NCBI GenBank assembly: GCA_947095585.1
Contig: OX352762.1
Location: 115,536,930 to 115,600,929, forward strand
Source of the DNA: Nephrocerus scutellatus
Lineage: Eukaryota > Arthropoda > Insecta > Diptera > Pipunculidae
Direction of reading: 5' to 3'
DNA length: 64,000 bases
The notes under the pieces are model-generated. The model was not told the origin of the DNA, did no database searches, and saw nothing but the letters and a program-made list of their open reading frames with translations. The translations under genes were made by a program, and so were the position numbers. Below are positions 61,934 through 64,000 of the stretch, piece after piece (positions within the stretch are counted from its first letter, which is position 1; each line of letters opens with the position of its first letter).

Positions 61934-62141
61934 AGTTTCCACCAACCGGTTTAAGTCCGCCAACGCAGACTCCCTGGGATCAGAAACCGCACTGGATCGA
62001 TCATAAACCTCCACAGATGGCACCGCAACCACCTCACCCAACACACCAGCCAACACATCATCATCATCATTCCACACCCCAAATGGGTGGCTATGTACCT
62101 CAATATTGGTATCAACCAGAAACAAATCCGTCGTTATTAAC
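61934..62141 (+). CDS. Dll: Distal-less, C-terminal exon with His run
   Basis: Starts in phase 1 after TTACTTTCAG and encodes EFPPTGLSPPTQTPWDQKPH, then WIDHKPPQMAPQPPHPTHQP, a run of five His (62056-62070), then MGGYVPQYWYQPETNPSLL. These are the conserved WDQKPHWIDHK and YVPQYWYQPETNPS signatures of the Dll C-terminus. The exon must end at TTATTAAC|GTAGGT (62141/62142), phase 2, because joining AC to the next exon's G restores Thr and the conserved VWPAV end. Reading on instead meets a TAG at 62143-62145. Confidence 0.96.
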
Positions 62142-62265
62142 GTAGGTAAACCATTTTTACTAAATTCGTCTTTATATTTATATATTTTTTAAAAATTGTT
62201 TAAAAAATCGAGATTTGTTAAAAAAAATGTACTTACGAATTTTTGAAATTTTTATATCCTAACAG
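62142..62265 (+). other. Dll: Dll intron, 124 bp
   Basis: Donor GTAGGT directly followed by a second donor-like GTAAAC at 62146; acceptor CTAACAG at 62259-62265. Short and T/A-rich. Confidence 0.9.
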
Positions 62266-62284
62266 GGTTTGGCCGGCCGTTTAA
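62266..62284 (+). CDS. Dll: Distal-less, terminal micro-exon part (VWPAV stop)
   Basis: Only 19 coding nt: G completes Thr, then Val-Trp-Pro-Ala-Val and TAA at 62282-62284. The same pentapeptide ends Drosophila Dll, as I recall. The coding total of the four exons is 483 nt, an exact multiple of three, which supports all six splice sites. The exon is too short for an ORF search and is seen only through splice and family knowledge. Confidence 0.95.
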
Positions 62285-62600
62285 CATCACTCCAACCAAA
62301 ATCATCACCACCACCACCACCACCAGAACCAAACCGATCCTATTTACGTAGACAAATCTAAAGCGTACATCTAACTGTAAAAAAACAGACACACAGAATC
62401 ACAAAAACAAATGACCCACTTATCATACAGAGAAATGCACCTTAACAAGAGAAAGAGAAAGAAAATGCTGTAATTAAATTAGTAATAATTTTTGTTTTGT
62501 TTTTAGTTTTAAAACTACTAAGTTCTTATGGAATAAAAATTATTCTTATTATTAATATTATTAAGAAAATAAACAACCAGATGGAAAATAAAGAAAAAGG
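62285..62600 (+). other. Dll: Dll 3' UTR (start) with candidate poly(A) signals
   Basis: Directly after the stop come CAT/CAC repeats (62299-62325). AATAAA hexamers lie at 62532-62537, 62568-62573 and 62587-62592. The true 3' end cannot be fixed from sequence. Confidence 0.65.
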
Positions 62601-63265
62601 AAAAACAATCCTCATGCAAGTTAAACCTTTTTTTGCTTTTCTTTTCCAAATAATTAGAAAATTAGTGACTTGTAAAATATATAGAAATTATCAATTAATA
62701 AAAGCAAATATAGTAATAGTGAAATTAGAAATAATTTTTAACAAAAAAATTAATAAATAGAAAAAATGTATCTATCACCATTTTTAAAAAATAAATAAAA
62801 AATGAAAATTATAAATTTTTCTAGACAGCATCAGCAATTGTAGGAAAGGTTCAGAGTAAAATACACATAGAATAGCAGCATAGAAATTAGGAGAGTTCCA
62901 AAAAGTGGTGTACAATTTTTATTTATTTTAGTTCTCATATTTTATTGCAAAATTTAGTTGATTTAATTTTCCTTATTTTCATTACCATCTCATTTGACTT
63001 TACAACCTCATTCCTATCATTGCTTCTTAGTTTTGGGAAAATTCTAATCGCATCTTTGTTCGCAGTGCGAAAAAGGAGAGGGAATCATAGAGAGAAAGAG
63101 CTTTACAATTCTGTAAATCTTAGTTGGGATGAAAATCTTTCGGTTTTCTTCATTAACATAAATTGTTTCAGTTCAAAGTGTTCAAAGTTGATCTTGCTCC
63201 GGAATTTCAATTTGTGTGCAATATATAATTTTTACTTTGAAAATAGGATGTTCTTCGGGAAGTGG
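62601..63265. other. AT-rich downstream sequence, no gene recognised
   Basis: Very A-rich. The frames at 62497-62760 (+) and 62945-63280 (+) are low-complexity and lack domains. It may include a longer Dll 3' UTR. Confidence 0.4.
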
Positions 63266-63269
63266 AATA

Positions 63270-63945
63270 AACCAGTTTGACAGGGGTTAGTTTTGTCGAA
63301 GAGAGAAAGAGACAGTAGTATACCTTTCCGTTAACCACCCTGTAAAAATTGCCACCATTTCGGGATTGGTTTTTTGTGTCAAATAAATATAGAGAGTAAT
63401 ATGTCTTTCTGTAAGCCACCACGTAAAAATTGACACCATTTCGGCATAGGATAGTTGTGGCACTGAGAGAAAGAGAGTAATATGTCTTTCTATAAACCAC
63501 CACTTACAAATTGGCACCATTTCGGCATTGGATAGTTGTGTCACAGATAGAAAGAGAGTAATATGGCTTTCTGTAAACCACACTGTACAAATTGTCGCCA
63601 TTTCGGCATAGCTTTGTGTCAGATAGACATAGCTTTGTTGTGTCAGAAAAAGAAAGAGCGTAATATGTCTAAATGTAAACCATCCCGTACAAATCGACAC
63701 CATTTCGGCATAGGATAGTTGTGTCAAAGTGAGAAAGAGAGTAATATGTCTTTCTATAAACCACCCTGTACAGTTTCGCCATTTTCGCCACTTCGGCATA
63801 GGTTTGTTGTGTCAGAGATGGAAAGAGAGAGTAATCTACATTTTGGTAAACAATTCTGTAAAAATTGCCACTACTTTGGCATAGACTAGTTTTCTCAGAG
63901 AAAGTACGAGTATTATACCTTGACGCTTCCCATGTAACACCCTGA
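63270..63945. repeat. Minisatellite, about 81-bp unit, eight or so copies
   Basis: CACCATTTCGGCATAGGATA and AGAGAGTAATATGTCTTTCT recur; the TCGGCAT marks sit near 63360, 63441, 63522, 63603, 63705, 63793 and 63878, mostly 81 bp apart, with longer units where an insertion occurred. Because 81 is a multiple of three, a 170-codon frame runs along the - strand (63799-63287); it is the repeat translated, not a gene. Confidence 0.9.
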
Positions 63946-64000
63946 AAAAATTTATATTAAAAAATTAAATGACGAATGCTTTTTTTTTAATTTAATCTGT

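Noticed and set aside
61907..62125. 72-codon frame on the - strand
   Set aside because: Antisense shadow of the Dll C-terminal exon.
63287..63799. 170-codon repeat protein on -
   Set aside because: 81-bp minisatellite (27 codons) read in frame; not a gene.
1..64000. CRISPR arrays, bacterial operons or phage genes
   Set aside because: No regularly spaced identical short repeats with unique spacers; the tandem repeats have no spacers, and the splice sites, SINEs and LINEs mark a eukaryotic genome.

Overview
This is eukaryotic, and almost certainly higher-dipteran, DNA. The only host gene I can identify with confidence is the 3' part of Distal-less (Dll) on the + strand. Its last four coding exons lie at 59843-59993, 60220-60324, 61934-62141 and 62266-62284, and together encode the C-terminal 160 residues. 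The first of these opens exactly at homeodomain position 45 (VKIWFQNRRSK), and the protein ends ...TVWPAV. The Drosophila Dll C-terminus is recognisable but not identical, so this is another fly. A rosa-type (DD41D) mariner, a subfamily first described from tephritid fruit flies, makes a tephritid or near relative the best guess (inference).

No exon for the first half of the Dll homeodomain or the N-terminus is visible upstream. Positions 1-59842 therefore most likely lie inside the homeobox-splitting intron of Dll, or at least in a gene-free flank. That stretch is AT-rich and filled with decayed mobile elements.

Layout: 1.5-2.1 kb minisatellite; 2.15-3.96 kb LINE (LOA-like, -); 6.2 kb minisatellite; 6.4-7.7 kb LINE (CR1/Jockey-type, -); 9.5-13.0 kb a nested cluster (relic mariner, tRNA-SINE, LOA-like LINE (+) split by a nearly intact rosa mariner); 13.4 kb SINE; 13.9-14.5 kb an unrecognised 181-codon ORF; 16.5-18.4 kb minisatellite and LINE pieces; 19.3-21.3 kb LINE (-); 23.2-24.2 kb mariner relic; 24.5-25.4 kb Gypsy-type pol remnant; 27.8-31.2 kb a 1206-bp tandem duplication carrying a Jockey fragment joined to an 84-bp satellite array that itself holds a SINE; 35.9-36.7 and 39.0-40.0 kb RTE-like LINE pieces with a strong small hairpin at 38.3 kb; 43.0-45.5 kb tandem repeat and LINE (+); 48.0-48.6 kb foldback/MITE element; 48.9-51.5 kb two mariner relics, one with a SINE inside; 53.3-54.6 kb LINE (-); 56.45-58.3 kb LINE (-) with a SINE inside; 59.8-62.3 kb Dll exons, with a further mariner relic in a Dll intron; 63.3-63.9 kb minisatellite.

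The strongest threads are three. One is a tRNA-derived SINE family present about eight times, four copies with exact target-site duplications. The second is a chain of nested insertions that lets relative ages be read. The third is the LINE/satellite tandem duplication. I found no CRISPR array, rRNA or free-standing tRNA gene. Coordinates of decayed elements are approximate, and all family calls are by eye.
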